A DNA stretch of 64,000 nt from Rhizobium oryzihabitans (GCF_010669145.1 NZ_CP048635.1:1261001-1325000); one strand, 5' to 3'. Positions 27,796 through 37,547 are shown, counted from the first letter of the stretch. The notes: generated from the sequence alone by a model not told the origin. Translations and numbers: made by a program.

Positions 27796-29025
27796 TCATG
27801 CCGCCTTTTTCTTCAGCAGTTCATAAAGGCCATTGTCGTCGATCGAGATCGGCAGAATGGTGTTTCGGGCATTCTCGACAACCGCCTGTGCATCAAGCAG
27901 TTTTTCGGCGTCGTCTTTCGCATCCGCCTGCGTGGCGGCCGCATCTGTCGTTGCAGTTTCGTTATCGTCTTCCGCCGGTGCCGTTTCCGTCGCAGGCGTT
28001 GCCGCAAGCACGGAGATCAGGGCGATTTCCGATGAAATGTCGACCGGGCCCTGTCCCTCGGCGCCTTCCGTTTTTTCATTAGCGGAAGCATCCAGGTGTT
28101 CTTTCACGACGTCCTGAAGTTTCTGCACGTCTTCGAGCTTGCCCTGCGCATCGCGGGTCTGGATGTCCTTTTCCCGCTCGGCCGCAACTTCGGCATCATT
28201 GACTTCGCCAATGCGGTTTTCACCGCGCTCCGCCTGCAGTTCTTCCTTGGTTTTCGGATCGGCGACATCTTCCAGACGCTGAATGACCTTCAGGGTCTCC
28301 TGCGTCATGAAGCGGGTGCCTTTCGCCTGCTCGTTCAGCGCATCCTTGACGGCACGCGCTGCATCTCCATACGGGTTGGAGATGGCAGCGATCATCTGCT
28401 GCGCCGAAACGCCGAGTTCCTTGAGGCCCGTGGATTTTTCCAGATCATCGACGCTCTTGGGCAAGTTGGCGCGCGCCGCCATGATGGCCTTCGACATCTG
28501 CTCGCCGAAATCCTCTTCCTTGCCTGTCAGGCCGGCGCTTTTGGCGATGCGGGCGGCGAGTGCCGCCATGGGGTCTGTCTTGGCGTTGACGCCGTTGTTC
28601 AGCACGTCCACAACCTGTCCTTCCGAAACACCGAAGGACGTCAGGGAAATCTTCGTGGCTTTTCCCAGCGGATCGGCTTTTTCGAAATTTGCGGTCAGGG
28701 TCAATGCGTCCTGGAGCCGCTGTGCGAAAGAGAAGCTCGATTCGTCGGCTTCCTGGGTGATGCCGAGGGCAGAGGAGAAACGGGAGACAAGCGAGGCGAA
28801 GGGATCCGCGTCCGGTTTCATGAAGCCAAACAGATAGGCGCTTATCTTTTCATTGGCGACACGCTGGCTTTCGTCCGGCTGCGGCTGTGTCTTGACCGCA
28901 TCGTCCTTTTTGGTGCCGTTTGCCTTTTCCTGCTCTTCGCGCTGGCGCTCCTCGATGGTCTCGACCATCGACCGCATGAGATCGCTGACTGCAATGCCCG
29001 CCGTCTGCTGTAGCGGAGTAATCAT
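27796..29025 (-). CDS. Hypothetical protein with tandem ~75-residue repeat and DDNGLY tail (409 aa)
   Basis: An unrecognised protein of 409 residues. It has a charged N-terminal helix (18-45), two related modules at about 74-147 (DPFASLVSRFSSALGI ... SFGVSEGQVVDVLNNG) and 151-221 (DPMAALAARIAKSAGL ... ELGVSAQQMIAAISNP), a coiled-coil-like acidic region (about 250-330) and an Ala/Thr/Glu-rich linker. It ends ISIDDNGLYELLKKKAA. There is no signal peptide or membrane segment. It is upstream of the 106-aa gene with the same tail and the 516-aa gene with a similar module. A role in secretion, assembly or scaffolding is possible but only inferred. Confidence 0.7.
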   Translation of the reverse strand: MITPLQQTAGIAVSDLMRSMVETIEERQREEQEKANGTKKDDAVKTQPQPDESQRVANEKISAYLFGFMKPDADPFASLVSRFSSALGITQEADESSFSFAQRLQDALTLTANFEKADPLGKATKISLTSFGVSEGQVVDVLNNGVNAKTDPMAALAARIAKSAGLTGKEEDFGEQMSKAIMAARANLPKSVDDLEKSTGLKELGVSAQQMIAAISNPYGDAARAVKDALNEQAKGTRFMTQETLKVIQRLEDVADPKTKEELQAERGENRIGEVNDAEVAAEREKDIQTRDAQGKLEDVQKLQDVVKEHLDASANEKTEGAEGQGPVDISSEIALISVLAATPATETAPAEDDNETATTDAAATQADAKDDAEKLLDAQAVVENARNTILPISIDDNGLYELLKKKAA

Positions 29026-29108
29026 CTGGAAAGTCCCCGGCCGCCCAAAGTTGCGGCCGAGAATAGGCAGTTCTGGTAAATCAGTGCTTAAACGAAGCGT
29101 AGAAACGC

Positions 29109-29735
29109 TCAGCTATGGGCGAAAATATCCGTTTCCTCCCAACCGAGAAGATCGAGCTTCGCACGGGTCGGCAAAAACGCGAAACAGGCATCGGCGTGGT
29201 CGAGGCGGCCATCGCGTATGAGGCGGGCGGTCAGCTTGTCGCGCAGCGCATGCAGGTGAAGTACGTCCGAGGCGGCATATTCGAGCTGCGCGGGCGACAG
29301 GGTTTCCGCTGCCCAGTCCGATGATTGCTGCGCCTTGGAAATATCGATTTCCAGCATTTCCTTCAGATTGTCCTTCAGCCCATGCCGGTCCGTATAGGTG
29401 CGGGTCAGGCGCGAGGCGATCTTGGTGCAGAAAACCGGCGTGGTCGTCACGCCGAAGGTGTGGAACAGAACGGCAATGTCGAAACGGCCATAATGAAAAA
29501 TCTTCTGGCGGGCGGGATCGGCAAGCATCCGGACGAGGTTCGGAGCCTCCTTCTGGCCGGCTGCGATGCGGATGACGTCCGCCGTGCCGTCGCCGGGCGA
29601 AAGCTGGACAACGCAGAGACGGTCGCGGCGCGGCACCAGTCCCAGTGTTTCCGTATCGATTGCGATGGCGCCGGTGTAACGCGCGGCATCTTCGGCGGAA
29701 ATATCGCCTTCGTGGTAACGGATGGGTGCTGCCAT
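29109..29735 (-). CDS. RNase D-like 3'-5' exonuclease
   Basis: A 208-residue DEDDy exonuclease consisting of the catalytic domain alone, without the HRDC domains of full RNase D. The acidic catalytic set is in AIDTETLGL (Asp-Glu), HYGRFDIAVL (Asp) and YAASDVLHLHAL (Asp with Tyr). Such short RNase D-like proteins are common in alphaproteobacteria and act on structured RNA 3' ends. It is divergent from the downstream deoxyribosyltransferase gene. Confidence 0.9.
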   Translation of the reverse strand: MAAPIRYHEGDISAEDAARYTGAIAIDTETLGLVPRRDRLCVVQLSPGDGTADVIRIAAGQKEAPNLVRMLADPARQKIFHYGRFDIAVLFHTFGVTTTPVFCTKIASRLTRTYTDRHGLKDNLKEMLEIDISKAQQSSDWAAETLSPAQLEYAASDVLHLHALRDKLTARLIRDGRLDHADACFAFLPTRAKLDLLGWEETDIFAHS

Positions 29736-29903
29736 GTCTTGCTCCAGAAATTTCCAGTTTGTCGCTCCGGCTATAACGGAAAGAAAGGCTGGACGATACC
29801 GTTTTATGGGCCGTTCCGGCGCGTCATCCCAAGCGCCCTTGGCACTTGCCTTTGCGAAAGCCCCCGGGTTAGTTTCAGGAATATCCTCTATCTTACAGAT
29901 CGC

Positions 29904-30530
29904 ATGACATTCCCGATGACAAAGAAAATCTATCTCGCCGGACCGGAGGTTTTCCTCCCGAACGCCCGTGAAATGCTTGACCTGAAGGCTGCCCTTGCAC
30001 GGGAAGCCGGCTTTGTGCCGCTATCGCCGGGTGACCTGCAAATCCCTCCGGCGGATACGAAGATCGGCCACGGTTGCAACATCAATGCCATCGACGAGCA
30101 GATGATGCTGGAAGCCGATGCGGTGATCGCCAATCTCACGCCGTTCCGCGGTGTCGCCGCCGATACGGGAACGAGTTACGAGTTGGGTTTCATGTGCGCG
30201 CTTGGCAAGCCGGTTTTCGCCTATACCAACGTCGCGGCCAATCACTTCACCCGCATCAAGGCGCATTACGGCGGCGTTGCCGCGATTGACGACACTGACC
30301 GGTATCGCGGCCCGGACGGGTTGTCGATCGAGAATTTCGACATGGTCGACAATCTCATGCTGCATGGCGGGATCGTGCGTCGCGGCGGCGTCATCGTTGT
30401 CGGCAACGCATCCGAAGAGGCGCTTTATACGGATCTGGACGCATACAAGCGCTGCCTGGCGGCGGCCGCTGAAAAATTATTGATACAGCCTGACCCTGAC
30501 AGAAAAAATCTAGCGGAGACATCATCATGA
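29904..30530 (+). CDS. Nucleoside 2-deoxyribosyltransferase family protein
   Basis: A 208-residue protein (204 from the alternative ATG 29916). The N-terminus KKIYLAGPEVFLPNA and the motif RGVAADTGTSYELGFMCALGKPVFAYTN, with the conserved Asp and Glu, are typical of the nucleoside deoxyribosyltransferase/DNPH1 superfamily, which moves or hydrolyses deoxyribosyl groups. Neither start has a clear ribosome-binding site. Its stop overlaps the SDR start by ATGA, so the pair is coupled. Confidence 0.85.
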   Translation: MTFPMTKKIYLAGPEVFLPNAREMLDLKAALAREAGFVPLSPGDLQIPPADTKIGHGCNINAIDEQMMLEADAVIANLTPFRGVAADTGTSYELGFMCALGKPVFAYTNVAANHFTRIKAHYGGVAAIDDTDRYRGPDGLSIENFDMVDNLMLHGGIVRRGGVIVVGNASEEALYTDLDAYKRCLAAAAEKLLIQPDPDRKNLAETSS

Positions 30531-31276
30531 GCGGTACCATCCTCATTACCGGCGCCACATCCGGTTTCGGACAGGCAACGGCACGGCGCTTCATCCAGGA
30601 GGGCTGGAAGGTCATCGGCACCGGCCGGCGGGCGGAACGGCTGGAGGCGCTGGCGCAGGAACTCGGCACCGCCTTTCACGGCGTCGCCTTCGACATCACC
30701 GACGAAGATGCGACGCAAAAGGCGCTTGCGGCTCTGCCGGAGGGTTTCCGGGACATTGACATCCTCGTCAATAATGCCGGCCTGGCACTTGGCACAGCGC
30801 CTGCGCCGCAGGTGCCGCTGAAGGACTGGCAGACCATGGTGAACACCAATATCACCGGTCTCCTGAACATCACCCACCAGCTCTTGCCGACCCTGATCGA
30901 CCGCAAGGGCATTGTCGTCAACCTCTCGTCGGTGGCTGCGCACTGGCCCTATGCCGGCGGCAACGTCTATGCCGGCACCAAAGCCTTCCTGCGGCAATTC
31001 TCGCTCGGTCTTCGCTCCGACCTGCATGGAAAGGGCGTGCGCGTCACCTCCATCGAACCCGGCATGTGCGAGACGGAATTCACGCTCGTGCGCACCGGTG
31101 GCAACCAGGATGCCTCGGATAATCTCTACAAGGGCGTTAATCCGATCACGGCGGACGATATCGCCAACACGATCTATTGGGTGACCTCGCAGCCCAAGCA
31201 TATCAACATCAACAGCCTCGAACTCATGCCGGTCAACCAGTCCTTTGCCGGTTTCCAGGTATACCGGGAAAGCTGA
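30527..31276 (+). CDS. SDR family oxidoreductase (YdfG-like 3-hydroxyacid dehydrogenase)
   Basis: A 249-residue classical SDR: TGATSGFG nucleotide motif, NNAG (about 85), NLSS, and YAGTKAF with the catalytic Tyr and Lys. The pattern YAGTKAFLRQFSLGLRSDL and the C-terminal NINSLELMPVNQSFAGFQV resemble E. coli YdfG, an NADP-dependent serine/3-hydroxyacid dehydrogenase. It overlaps the deoxyribosyltransferase gene. Confidence 0.88.
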   Translation: MSGTILITGATSGFGQATARRFIQEGWKVIGTGRRAERLEALAQELGTAFHGVAFDITDEDATQKALAALPEGFRDIDILVNNAGLALGTAPAPQVPLKDWQTMVNTNITGLLNITHQLLPTLIDRKGIVVNLSSVAAHWPYAGGNVYAGTKAFLRQFSLGLRSDLHGKGVRVTSIEPGMCETEFTLVRTGGNQDASDNLYKGVNPITADDIANTIYWVTSQPKHININSLELMPVNQSFAGFQVYRES

Positions 31277-31398
31277 TTTCTCAGGGTTTTTGCGGGAGTG
31301 CTGAAAAACCAAGCAGGATTTTCAGAGCTATGCAGAAATGCAATGCTGCATTGCGAGACTTGCTCTGTTAAAAAGCGCGGAAGTCGCTATATTCAAAT
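31277..31398. other. Intergenic segment with likely sRNA promoter
   Basis: No gene. CTATAT at 31387-31392 is a good -10 element for the downstream small RNA; a matching -35 is weak (TCTGTT near 31364). Confidence 0.4.
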
Positions 31399-31520
31399 CA
31401 TCGAAGCGACGCACTCCTCCTCCCAGCGTCGCTAGATGTGGATCGGTGGCACTCCTCCTCCCAGTCGCCGATCAAGTTTGAAGCCTGCCGCACCTCCTCC
31501 CGCGGCAGGCTTTTTCCTTT
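31399..31520 (+). ncRNA. Small RNA with three anti-Shine-Dalgarno hairpin loops (alpha-r14-like)
   Basis: Three hairpins follow each other: stem GCGACGC/GCGTCGC (31406-31432), stem GATCGGTGGC/GTCGCCGATC (31441-31473) and terminator stem GCCTGCCGC/GCGGCAGGC (31483-31510) with a T-rich tail. Each loop exposes ACTCCTCCTCCC or ACCTCCTCCC, which pairs with ribosome-binding sites. The layout, the length of about 120 bases and the ultraconserved CCUCCUCCC loops match the alpha-r14 sRNA family of Rhizobiales. Transcription start is estimated from CTATAT at 31387. Confidence 0.85.
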
Positions 31521-31811
31521 TTTGGGCTTTCTTTTGATCTTTGTCGCCTGGCGCTCTCGCCGCGGCGATGATGATGTTCCCCCTGAATTCGCGGGGGTGT
31601 TTCCGGTTTCGCCGTCAAGGCGATGCTTGCCGGAATCGGACGCGTGTCGATCACAATTTCGTTATGTCTAGATGAATATGCACAGTTTTGTGGCGGCGCA
31701 TGGTGCAGGCCCATTGCTTAGCCATCGGCCTGTGGTTAAGCATGGGCAAAAGAACGCTTGGGAGGTTGCCGACACGCTTGTGTCTGTGCGCCCGAAAGCG
31801 GCGGGGAGAGA
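31521..31811. other. Intergenic region upstream of the M24 peptidase gene
   Basis: 291 bases without a supported gene. It contains an imperfect inverted repeat TGCTTAGCCA-N8-TGGTTAAGCA at 31715-31742 that could be an operator for the peptidase/transport operon. Confidence 0.4.
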
Positions 31812-32999
31812 ATGGCAGACTTTAAAGAGGCGCTGAAGCGGTTTCAGCCGATCGCGGTTTCATCGATCGCTGAAGACGAACTGAGGGTGCGGTTGCGCGG
31901 CCTGCAAGCGCGAATGATCCAGCAAAATGTGAAGGCGGTCTGGCTCGATGCATCATCGTCGCTGACCTATTATACCGGCCTTTCGCTTGGGCTTTCGGAG
32001 CGCATTCATGGTGCCCTCGTGCCCGCCGAGGGTAATCCGGTCTATCTCAGCCCGACTTTCGAGGAGCCGAAGCTTCAGACCCTGATCCGCATTCCGGGTG
32101 AGGTTGCCGTCTGGGAAGAGGATGAAAATCCATTCGACCTGATGGTGAAGCGCATCGATGCTCTGGCGTGCCCCGGCCATCTTGTCGCCATCGATCCCGC
32201 CACTCCCTTTGTCTTTGCCTCGGCCCTGATGCAGCGTCTGGAAGGCCGGATCATTTCCGCCCAGCCGATGATCGTTGCCCAGCGGCAGGTCAAATCCGCA
32301 GCCGAGATCGCCATCATCCAGACAGCGATGGATGCGAGCTACGGCGTGCAGAAGGCTGTGTTCGAGGGGCTTCGTCCGGGCGTTTCCACAACGGAAGTGG
32401 CTGATTTCGTCAACGCCGCGCACATTGCCCTTGGCATGAAGCCGCTTTTTGTGGCCGTGCAGTTCGGCGAGGCGACGGCCTATCCGCATGGCGTGCCTTA
32501 TGCGCAGACGCTGAACGATGGCGATATGGTGCTGGTCGATCTCGGCGCCATTCTTCACGGCTATCGTTCGGATATCACCCGCACCTATGTTTTCGGCCAG
32601 CCGACGGAACGGCAGCGTTTTCTCTGGAATGCCGAACGCGACGCCCAGGCTGCGGCCTTTGACGCGGCTAAGGTCGGCGCTGCCTGCTCGGACGTGGACA
32701 AGGCTGCGCGCGACAGCCTGAAAGCGGCCGGTTTTGGACCGGATTATCAGCTCCCCGGCCTGCCGCATCGCACCGGCCACGGGCTTGGGCTGGATATTCA
32801 CGAAGAACCCTATATCGTTGCAGGAAATGCCACGGCGCTTGAGCCGGGCATGTGCTTTTCCATCGAGCCGATGCTGTGCGTTTATGGGGAATGCGGCGTC
32901 CGTCTCGAGGACATTGTATATATGACGGAGGCGGGACCGCGCTGGTTCTGCCCTCCGGAAAAGAACCTCGACCGGCTGTTCCAGCCGGTCGCCGGGTAA
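31812..32999 (+). CDS. M24 family metallopeptidase (Xaa-Pro dipeptidase-like)
   Basis: A 395-residue creatinase/prolidase-fold protein. The C-terminal domain holds the metal ligands: LVDLGAILHGYRSDITRTYVFG (two Asp), HRTGHGLGLDIHE (His), EPGMCFSIEP (Glu) and VRLEDIV (Glu). It would cleave Xaa-Pro peptides. I chose ATG 31812 because GGGAGAG precedes it; the frame is open to 31758. It lies upstream of a dipeptide-type ABC transporter on the same strand, so it likely processes imported peptides. Confidence 0.9.
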   Translation: MADFKEALKRFQPIAVSSIAEDELRVRLRGLQARMIQQNVKAVWLDASSSLTYYTGLSLGLSERIHGALVPAEGNPVYLSPTFEEPKLQTLIRIPGEVAVWEEDENPFDLMVKRIDALACPGHLVAIDPATPFVFASALMQRLEGRIISAQPMIVAQRQVKSAAEIAIIQTAMDASYGVQKAVFEGLRPGVSTTEVADFVNAAHIALGMKPLFVAVQFGEATAYPHGVPYAQTLNDGDMVLVDLGAILHGYRSDITRTYVFGQPTERQRFLWNAERDAQAAAFDAAKVGAACSDVDKAARDSLKAAGFGPDYQLPGLPHRTGHGLGLDIHEEPYIVAGNATALEPGMCFSIEPMLCVYGECGVRLEDIVYMTEAGPRWFCPPEKNLDRLFQPVAG

Positions 33000-33119
33000 T
33001 TGGTCGGGAGGCAAAGGACCGAACAGCGGCACGGGGCTCCCCGCGTCGCTGCTGACCAGAAGAGGTAGGCCCCCGGACGGGGCCGCAGGAACTCAGAAAA
33101 AGAGGGAAAGGACCACCAG

Positions 33120-34724
33120 ATGAAAACGCTGACCCGCAGTTTGCTTATCGCCTCTGCGCTTGCGATTACTTCCGCCGTGCCTGCCATGGCGAAGACCTTC
33201 GTTTATTGCTCCGAGGCGTCGCCGGAAGGCTTCGATCCGTCGCCCTACACCGCCGGCGGCACCTTCGATGCCTCCGCGCATCCGGTCTACAACCGTCTGA
33301 CCGAGTTCAAGAAGGGCACGACCGAAGTTGAGCCGGGCCTTGCTGAAAAATGGGATGTTTCAAGCGATGGCCTCGAATACACCTTCCACCTGCGCAAGGG
33401 TGTGAAGTTCCACTCCAACGACAAGTTCACGCCGAGCCGCGATTTCAACGCCGATGACGTGATCTTCAGCTACAACCGCCAGGGCGACGCGAAGAACCCG
33501 TGGAACCAGTATATCGCAGGCATCACCTACGAATATTACAACTCCATGGAAATGCCGTCGCTGATCAAGGAAATCGTCAAGGTTGACGATTACACCGTCA
33601 AGTTCGTGCTGACGCGCCCGGAAGCGCCGTTCCTCGCCAACATCGCCATGCCTTTCGCTTCGATCGTGTCGAAGGAATATGCCGATGCGCTCGACAAGGC
33701 CGGCACCAAGGAAGACTTCAACAACCTGCCGATCGGCACCGGTCCGTTCAAGTTCGTCGCCTATCAGAAGGACGCGGTCATCCGTTACCAGAAGAATGCC
33801 GACTACTGGGGTGACGCGCCGAAGATCGACGATCTGATCTTCGCAATCACGCCGGATGCCGCCGTTCGCCTGCAGAAGCTGAAGGCCGGCGAATGCCACC
33901 TGATGCCTTATCCGGCACCGGCTGACCTTGCCGCCATCCGCGCCGACAAGAACCTCAAGCTCGATGAACAGCCGGGCCTGAACGTTGCCTACTTCGCCTA
34001 CAACACCACTGTTGCACCTTTCGACAAGCCGGAAGTGCGCAAGGCGCTGAACATGGCGATGAACAAGCAGGCGATCATTGACGCCGTGTTCCAGGGTGCA
34101 GGCCAGGTTGCCAAGAACCCGATCCCGCCGACCATGTGGTCCTACAACGACAGCATCAAGGACGATGCCTACGATCCGGAAGCTGCCAAGAAGGCTCTCG
34201 AAGCCGCTGGCGTCAAGGATCTGTCGATGAAGATCTGGGCAATGCCGGTGCAGCGCCCCTACATGCCGAACGCCCGCCGCACGGCCGAGCTGATCCAGTC
34301 GGATTTCGCTAAGGTCGGTGTCAAGGCCGAGATCGTCTCCTTCGAATGGGGTGAATACCTCAAGAAGTCGACCGAAGTGAACCGCGACGGTTCCGTCATC
34401 CTCGGCTGGACCGGCGACAACGGTGACCCGGACAACTTCATGGGTGTTCTGCTCTCCTGCGCCGCAACCGGCGAAGGCGGTGCAAACCGTGCTCAGTGGT
34501 GCAACAAGGAGTTCTCCGAGCTGCTGTCCAAGGCAAAGCAGACCACTGACGTTGCCGAGCGCACCAAGCTTTATGAGCAGGCGCAGGTGATCTTCAAGGA
34601 ACAGGCTCCGTGGGCGACGCTTGCGCACTCCACGCAGTTCGTTCCGATGTCTGCCAAGGTTTCCGGCTTCACCATGAGCCCGCTTGGCGACTTCACCTTC
34701 GAATCCGTCGACATCGCGGAGTAA
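33120..34724 (+). CDS. Dipeptide/oligopeptide ABC transporter substrate-binding protein
   Basis: A 534-residue family 5 solute-binding protein. The N-terminus (about 1-24, [20 protein letters not shown] then PAMAK) is a Sec signal peptide. [16 protein letters not shown] and the internal [14 protein letters not shown] are family marks close to DppA. The gene is followed by a perfect hairpin and then by two permease and two ATPase genes. It binds peptides or related amines in the periplasm. Confidence 0.92.
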   Translation: MKTLTRSLLIASALAITSAVPAMAKTFVYCSEASPEGFDPSPYTAGGTFDASAHPVYNRLTEFKKGTTEVEPGLAEKWDVSSDGLEYTFHLRKGVKFHSNDKFTPSRDFNADDVIFSYNRQGDAKNPWNQYIAGITYEYYNSMEMPSLIKEIVKVDDYTVKFVLTRPEAPFLANIAMPFASIVSKEYADALDKAGTKEDFNNLPIGTGPFKFVAYQKDAVIRYQKNADYWGDAPKIDDLIFAITPDAAVRLQKLKAGECHLMPYPAPADLAAIRADKNLKLDEQPGLNVAYFAYNTTVAPFDKPEVRKALNMAMNKQAIIDAVFQGAGQVAKNPIPPTMWSYNDSIKDDAYDPEAAKKALEAAGVKDLSMKIWAMPVQRPYMPNARRTAELIQSDFAKVGVKAEIVSFEWGEYLKKSTEVNRDGSVILGWTGDNGDPDNFMGVLLSCAATGEGGANRAQWCNKEFSELLSKAKQTTDVAERTKLYEQAQVIFKEQAPWATLAHSTQFVPMSAKVSGFTMSPLGDFTFESVDIAE

Positions 34725-34737
34725 TCCCAAGTAACAG

Positions 34738-34770
34738 GACGCGCGGAAGAACTCGGTTCTTCCGCGCGTC
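34738..34770 (+). promoter_or_regulatory. Perfect 15-bp stem hairpin between substrate-binding and permease genes
   Basis: GACGCGCGGAAGAAC pairs exactly with GTTCTTCCGCGCGTC across a three-base loop, followed by TTTTC. It is a likely attenuator or mRNA 3' stabiliser that keeps the binding protein in excess over the membrane components. Confidence 0.75.
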
Positions 34771-34786
34771 TTTTCAGGAAAAAACC

Positions 34787-35793
34787 ATGATCCGGTTCAT
34801 TTTCGGCAAACTTCTCTATCTCGTTCCGACATTTCTCGGGATTACCATTGTCGCCTTTGCCTTCGTTCGCGTCCTGCCGGGAGATCCCGTGCTGTTGATG
34901 GCGGGTGAGCGCGGCATTTCACCCGAACGGCATGCGCAGCTTGCCGAGCAGCTCGGCTTCAGCCAGCCAATCTGGCAGCAATATCTCCATTTTCTCGGGC
35001 GGCTGCTTCAGGGTGATCTCGGCAATTCGCTGGTCACCAAGAAACCCGTTCTGACCGAGTTCCTGTCGCTCTTCCCCGCGACGGTCGAGCTTGGCCTCGT
35101 CGCCATCATCATCGCAACGCTGATCGGCGTGCCGGTGGGCGTCATCGCCGCCATCCGCCGTGGCTCCTGGTTCGACCAGATTTCCATGACGACCGCGCTG
35201 GTGGGCTTCTCCATGCCGATCTTCTGGTGGGCCTGCTGCTCATCATCATGTTCTCCGGCATCCTGCAATGGACGCCGGTGTCGGGCCGCATCTCGCTGAT
35301 GTATTTCTTCCCCTCCGTCACCGGTTTCATGCTGATCGACAGCCTGATTTCGGGGCAGAAGGGCGCCTTCGCCTCGGCCTTGTCGCATCTCATACTGCCC
35401 TCGGTTGTGCTTGCCACCATTCCGCTTGCGGTCATTGCGCGCCAGACGCGCTCGGCAATGCTGGAGGTTCTGAGTGAGGATTACGTGCGCACCGCGCGTG
35501 CCAAGGGCATGTCGCCTTCCCGCGTCGTCGGTATCCATGCGCTGCGTAACGCCATGATCCCGGTCATCACCTCCATCGGCCTGCAGATTGGCGTGCTGAT
35601 GGCGGGCGCAATCCTGACCGAAACCATCTTTTCCTGGCCGGGTATCGGCAAGTGGATGATCGATTCCATCTCGCGCCGCGACTATCCCGTCGTGCAGAGC
35701 GGCCTGCTGCTGATCGCGGGTCTGGTAATGGTCGTCAACCTGCTCGTCGATCTGACCTATGGCCTCATCAATCCGAGGATCCGTCACAAATGA
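34787..35793 (+). pseudogene. Dipeptide-type ABC transporter permease (DppB-like), frameshifted
   Basis: The first permease of the peptide transporter. From ATG 34787 (AGGAAAAAA upstream) the frame reads a normal DppB start (FGKLLYLVPTFLGITIVAFAF, LPGDPVLLMAG) up to FSMPIFWW near 35228, then shifts. The rest (LLLIIMFSGILQWTPVSG ... EDYVRTARAKG ... GLINPRIRHK) is in another frame from about 35232 to the stop at 35793. Restoring one G in GGTGGGCC (35229-35231) gives a 335-residue protein of normal length. The stop overlaps the next gene (ATGA). Either the transporter is dead or this is a base-calling error. Confidence 0.9.
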
Positions 35794-36704
35794 GCGATGT
35801 GACCACCACCCCCGGCGTCCGTCTTTCGGACGCCGCCATCCGCCGCCGGATGATCGCCGATTTCTGGTTCTACTTCCGCCAGAACCGTGGCGCCGTCATC
35901 GGTCTCGCCGTCTTCCTTCTTCTGGTGCTGGTGGCGGTTTTTGCGCCGCTCATCGCGCCGCATGATCCGACGCAGCAATATCGCGACGCTCTGCTCGTTC
36001 CGCCCGTATGGCAGGATGGCGGCCGCACCGGCTTCTTCTTCGGTACCGATGCGGTCGGTCGCGACATGCTGTCCCGGCTGATCTACGGTGCGCAATATTC
36101 GCTGTTCATCGGCGTCGTTGTCGTCTCCATCGCCCTTGTCGGCGGTATCGTCATAGGTCTCGTCGCCGGTTTCTTCGGCGGCTGGGTCGATACCGTCATC
36201 ATGCGCGTGATGGATGTCATCCTGGCGTTTCCGTCGCTGCTTCTGGCGCTGGTGCTGGTCGCGATCCTGGGGCCTGGTCTCACCAATGCCATGATCGCCA
36301 TCGCCATCGTCTACCAGCCGCATTTCGCGCGTCTGACGCGTGCGGCTGTCATGAGCGAGTTGCGCCGTGAATATGTCACGGCCGCCCGTGTGGCGGGTGC
36401 CGGCAATTTCCGGCTGATGTTCAAGACCATCCTGCCGAACTGCCTTGCGCCCTTGATCGTGCAAGCGACGCTTTCCTTCTCGTCCGCCGTTCTTGATGCG
36501 GCGGCCCTCGGCTTCCTCGGCATGGGCGCGCAGCCGCCCGCCTCCGAATGGGGCACGATGCTGGCCGAAGCCCGCGAGTTCATCCTGCGCGCCTGGTGGG
36601 TCGTTACCCTTCCGGGTCTCACGATCCTCGTATCGGTGCTCGCCATCAACCTGATGGGCGACGGGCTGCGCGATGCGCTCGATCCCAAACTGAAGCGGAG
36701 CTGA
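35790..36704 (+). CDS. Dipeptide-type ABC transporter permease (DppC-like)
   Basis: A 304-residue membrane protein with a soluble N-terminus, about six helices and the inner-membrane component EAA loop (ELRREYVTAARVAGAGNFRLMFKTILPN). It starts with ATGA overlap with the first permease. The motif GTDAVGRDMLSRLIYGAQYSL is typical of DppC. It is intact. Confidence 0.92.
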   Translation: MSDVTTTPGVRLSDAAIRRRMIADFWFYFRQNRGAVIGLAVFLLLVLVAVFAPLIAPHDPTQQYRDALLVPPVWQDGGRTGFFFGTDAVGRDMLSRLIYGAQYSLFIGVVVVSIALVGGIVIGLVAGFFGGWVDTVIMRVMDVILAFPSLLLALVLVAILGPGLTNAMIAIAIVYQPHFARLTRAAVMSELRREYVTAARVAGAGNFRLMFKTILPNCLAPLIVQATLSFSSAVLDAAALGFLGMGAQPPASEWGTMLAEAREFILRAWWVVTLPGLTILVSVLAINLMGDGLRDALDPKLKRS

Positions 36705-36707
36705 TCG

Positions 36708-37547
36708 ATGAGCCTGCTGAAAATCAAGAACCTCACCGTCAAGTTCGCCACGGCCACTGGCGCGTTTACGGCCGTCAACGGTATCGACGTGTCCGTGGAC
36801 AAGCACGAAGTGCTCGCCATCGTCGGCGAGTCCGGTTCGGGCAAGTCGGTATCCATGCTCGCCGTGATGGGGCTTCTGCCCGATACGGCGACAATCACCG
36901 CCGACGAGATGACCTTCGACGGCACGAACCTGCTGGCGATGACGCCGCAGGAGCGTCGCAAGCTGATCGGCCGCGAGATCACCATGATCTTTCAGGAGCC
37001 GGTCGCGTCGCTCAACCCGTCGTTTACGGTCGGTTTCCAGATCGAGGAGGTGCTGCGCCTCAATCTCGGCATGGGCCGGTCCGCCGCCCGTGCGCGGGCG
37101 CTCGAACTGTTCCGGGCCGTCGGTATTCCCGATCCGGAAACCAAGCTCAACGCCTATCCGCACCAGATGTCCGGCGGCCAGTGCCAGCGTGTGATGATCG
37201 CGATCGCAATCGCCTCCAAACCGCGTCTGCTGATCGCCGACGAGCCGACGACCGCGCTCGACGTGACGATCCAGAAACAGATCCTCGATCTGTTGATGAC
37301 CCTGCAGGAAGAATACGGCATGGCGCTGATCCTCATCACCCATGACATGGGTGTTGTGGCGGAAACAGCAGACCGCGTCGTGGTGCAATATAAGGGCCGC
37401 AAGATGGAGGAGGCGGATGTCTTAAGCCTCTTCGAAGCCCCGCAGCATCCCTATACCAAGGCATTGCTTTCGGCCCTGCCGGAAAATGCGACCGGTGACC
37501 GCCTGCCCACGGTTTCCGATTTCTTCGGCAAGGAGGGCGTTCAATGA
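36708..37547 (+). CDS. Dipeptide-type ABC transporter ATP-binding protein (DppD-like)
   Basis: A 279-residue ATPase: Walker [10 protein letters not shown], signature MSGGQCQRV, Walker [13 protein letters not shown], switch His in ILITHDMG. It starts three bases after the permease stop region and overlaps the next ATPase gene by four bases. Confidence 0.92.
   Translation: MSLLKIKNLTVKFATATGAFTAVNGIDVSVDKHEVLAIVGESGSGKSVSMLAVMGLLPDTATITADEMTFDGTNLLAMTPQERRKLIGREITMIFQEPVASLNPSFTVGFQIEEVLRLNLGMGRSAARARALELFRAVGIPDPETKLNAYPHQMSGGQCQRVMIAIAIASKPRLLIADEPTTALDVTIQKQILDLLMTLQEEYGMALILITHDMGVVAETADRVVVQYKGRKMEEADVLSLFEAPQHPYTKALLSALPENATGDRLPTVSDFFGKEGVQ

Noticed and set aside
31715..31742. Imperfect inverted repeat upstream of the M24 peptidase as a firm operator
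   Set aside because: One mismatch, no linked regulator and no second copy; kept only as a note within the intergenic entry.
35784..37388. 534-codon open frame antisense to the peptide ABC genes
   Set aside because: It lies over two clear ABC transporter genes and has a His/Arg/Asp-rich composition typical of antisense shadows.
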